Assembly (NCBI RefSeq): GCF_025997855.1
Contig: NZ_AP026560.1
Coordinates: forward strand, 2,812,501-2,876,500
From: Deinococcus aetherius
GTDB taxonomy: Bacteria; Deinococcota; Deinococci; Deinococcales; Deinococcaceae
Length of the DNA: 64,000 bases
Direction of reading: 5' to 3'
Position 1 is the first letter of the stretch; each line of letters begins with the position of its first letter. The position numbers and the translations under genes are program-made. This document shows, in pieces, positions 61,649 to 64,000 of the stretch. The notes under the pieces were generated by a model. That model was not told the origin of the DNA and ran no database searches. It saw only the letters and a list, made by a program, of their open reading frames with translations.

Positions 61649-62296
61649 GTGCGCGCTCCCTCCTCTCCTCGCCCGGGACCTGACCGCCCACGCCGAGGGT
61701 CCCAGCCCATCCTCGCGGCCCTGCTCACCCTCCTGCTTGTCGGCGGGGTGTGGGCGCAGGAGATCGTGGACCAGTTCGCGTTCGGCGGGGCACTCGATCA
61801 ATACGGGATCGTGCCGCGCGACCCGGGGAGCCTGTCCCACGTCCTGACCGCGCCCTTCCTGCACGGCGGCTTCGGGCACCTCCTCGCCAACACCGTGCCG
61901 CTGGCCGTGCTCGCCTTCATGAGCGCGCTGCGGAGCGCGTGGCGCTTCCTGGTGGCGACGCTGGTGATCGTGGTCGTCGGGGGCGGGCTGGTGTGGCTCC
62001 TGGGACGCGGGGGCAGCCTGCACCTGGGCGCCTCGGAACTCGTCTTCGGCTACCTCGCCTACCTGATCGGGGTGGGGTGGTGGGAAAGAACGCCCGGTGC
62101 CGTCGTGGTCGCGCTCGTCGCGGTGTTCCTGTACGGCGGGGCGATCTGGGGAGTGCTGCCGTCGAACCCGCTGATCTCGTGGGAGGCGCACCTCTTCGGC
62201 TTCGTGGCGGGGCTCCTCGCGGCGGCGCTGCTGCACCGGAAGCGACCGGCCAGGATCGCTCGGGTGAACCCGTATTCCTCCCGCTCCCGGTGGTGA
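61649..62296 (+). CDS. Rhomboid-family intramembrane serine protease, 215 aa
   Basis: Six membrane segments. [20 protein letters not shown] is the rhomboid H-x-x-x-x-H-L-x-x-N motif near residue 75. [15 protein letters not shown] carries the catalytic Ser in G-A-S-E, where most members have G-x-[18 protein letters not shown] carries the catalytic His. Both catalytic residues are present, so activity is plausible. Start is uncertain between GTG 61616 and GTG 61649. Confidence 0.85.
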   Translation: MRAPSSPRPGPDRPRRGSQPILAALLTLLLVGGVWAQEIVDQFAFGGALDQYGIVPRDPGSLSHVLTAPFLHGGFGHLLANTVPLAVLAFMSALRSAWRFLVATLVIVVVGGGLVWLLGRGGSLHLGASELVFGYLAYLIGVGWWERTPGAVVVALVAVFLYGGAIWGVLPSNPLISWEAHLFGFVAGLLAAALLHRKRPARIARVNPYSSRSRW

Positions 62297-62299
62297 CCC

Positions 62300-62923
62300 C
62301 TACAGCGTGACCGGCCCCTCCGGCGTCTCCAGCATCGCCGTCAACTCGGGTTGAGGAGCCTCGTAGACCTCGACCTCGCCCACGAAATTCAGGGCGTTCA
62401 GCACGTTGCGCAGGCCGTCCGGGTCGGGCGTGCCCAGGCGCAGGGTCAGGAGGCTCACGCCCGCGTCGGGCAGGCGGGTGGGCGGAGGCGGCGTGTGCCA
62501 GCGGATCAGGCTGGGCCGCACCCCACCGCCGGGAAGCGAGCCTTCTGGCGGCACCGTGAGCGTCCAGCGGTTCTCGCCACGCGCGAGGTCGAGGGGCTCC
62601 CCGAACGGCCCGAGGTCGAGACCGCCCAGGTCGGGGACCCGCGCGACCCAGTGGATGAGGAGGGGGCCGTCCTCCAGCCGTTCGCGCAGCTCCGGGGTGT
62701 CCAGGCCGAACCAGCGCGGGCGGGCCGGGGTGGGAGCCTGCGGATTGACGGCGAGAACCTCCAGGTAGGCGGCTCCGCCGAGGGAGAGCAGGACGTTGTG
62801 GGTGCCGAACTGTCCGTGCTCGCCGCCCGGCTGGGTGGGCACGTTCAGGCGCCCCTCCAGCCACGCGCGGCCTTCTTTGAGCGTGCGGGCGGCGACGACG
62901 AGGTGGTCGAGGTGGGCGGTCAT
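62300..62923 (-). CDS. Glyoxalase-like (VOC) domain protein, 207 aa
   Basis: [23 protein letters not shown] is the start of the Glyoxalase_3-type family, with the first metal-site His. [24 protein letters not shown] provides the second His and Glu. The remainder is the second VOC half. Substrate unknown. Convergent with the rhomboid gene, 3 bases apart. Confidence 0.85.
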   Translation of the reverse strand: MTAHLDHLVVAARTLKEGRAWLEGRLNVPTQPGGEHGQFGTHNVLLSLGGAAYLEVLAVNPQAPTPARPRWFGLDTPELRERLEDGPLLIHWVARVPDLGGLDLGPFGEPLDLARGENRWTLTVPPEGSLPGGGVRPSLIRWHTPPPPTRLPDAGVSLLTLRLGTPDPDGLRNVLNALNFVGEVEVYEAPQPELTAMLETPEGPVTL

Positions 62924-62930
62924 GGAAGGC

Positions 62931-62936
62931 AGGATA
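62931..62936 (-). promoter_or_regulatory. -10 element (TATCCT) of glyoxalase-like gene
   Basis: TATCCT on the minus strand, exactly 7 bases before ATG 62923. Confidence 0.65.
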
Positions 62937-62948
62937 GGCGCCTCACCA

Positions 62949-64000
<1,052 letters not shown>

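Overview
The window is about 68 percent GC and reads as Deinococcus. Host genes often lack a Shine-Dalgarno sequence and instead carry a -10 hexamer (TANNNT) 6 to 8 bases before the start codon. Short interspersed palindromic repeats of the kind described in Deinococcus genomes are present. The gene content also fits: a ClpB/Lon-type heat-shock promoter with a HAIR-like site, a 2-phosphoglycerate kinase with ATP-cone-like repeats, and MoxR next to a DUF58/transglutaminase protein. No rRNA gene or species marker is in view, so the genus is an inference.

Bases 1 to about 32,650 are the right-hand part of a transposable (Mu-type) prophage. The left end, with transposase and early genes, lies outside the window. 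From left to right there is a cluster of small overlapping early or middle genes (zinc ribbons and winged helices) and an Ogr/Delta-like zinc-finger activator. A Mu-like packaging and head block follows (small and large terminase, portal, MuF), then a secreted-protein moron with its own promoter and terminator, then scaffold and coat. A head-completion gene is interrupted by an HNH cassette. After that come head-tail joining genes, tail tube, a tail chaperone pair joined by a -1 frameshift at an A8 run, a 1513-residue tape measure, and tail-tip genes. The block ends with a collagen-like fibre protein, a 904-residue tailspike, two membrane proteins (holin candidates), an endolysin, and further fibre genes. 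A Mu-like head with a non-contractile tail recalls the B3/D3112 group. The right end holds four 19-bp TnsB/MuA-type sites and stops in CA at 32,650, 19 bases past the stop codon of the host trigger factor gene.

Two divergent regulatory modules, each an HTH protein plus a small paralogous partner, sit in the prophage in opposite orientations. One controls the HNH cassette; the other lies beside the right end. A 51-bp bipartite promoter-like element occurs twice, before the Ogr-like gene and before the scaffold gene. This matches where Mu has its lys and I late promoters.

Bases 32,670 to 64,000 are host chromosome. The genes are tig, tRNA-Leu and tRNA-His, an acyl-CoA dehydrogenase, an esterase, lon, algH, tRNA-Asn, an aminotransferase, and an acetate cluster (acs, a P-loop kinase, actP and its DUF485 partner). 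These are followed by moaA, GntR and TetR regulators, the 2-phosphoglycerate kinase, a histidine phosphatase, and an operon of mce, vanZ-like, moxR and a fused DUF58-transglutaminase gene. The last genes are a GAF-GGDEF protein, plsY, small proteins, asd, a rhomboid protease, a glyoxalase-like protein and a partial FAD oxidoreductase. The asd gene is preceded by a Thr/Ile leader peptide and a four-segment transcription attenuator, the clearest undescribed-looking control system on the host side.
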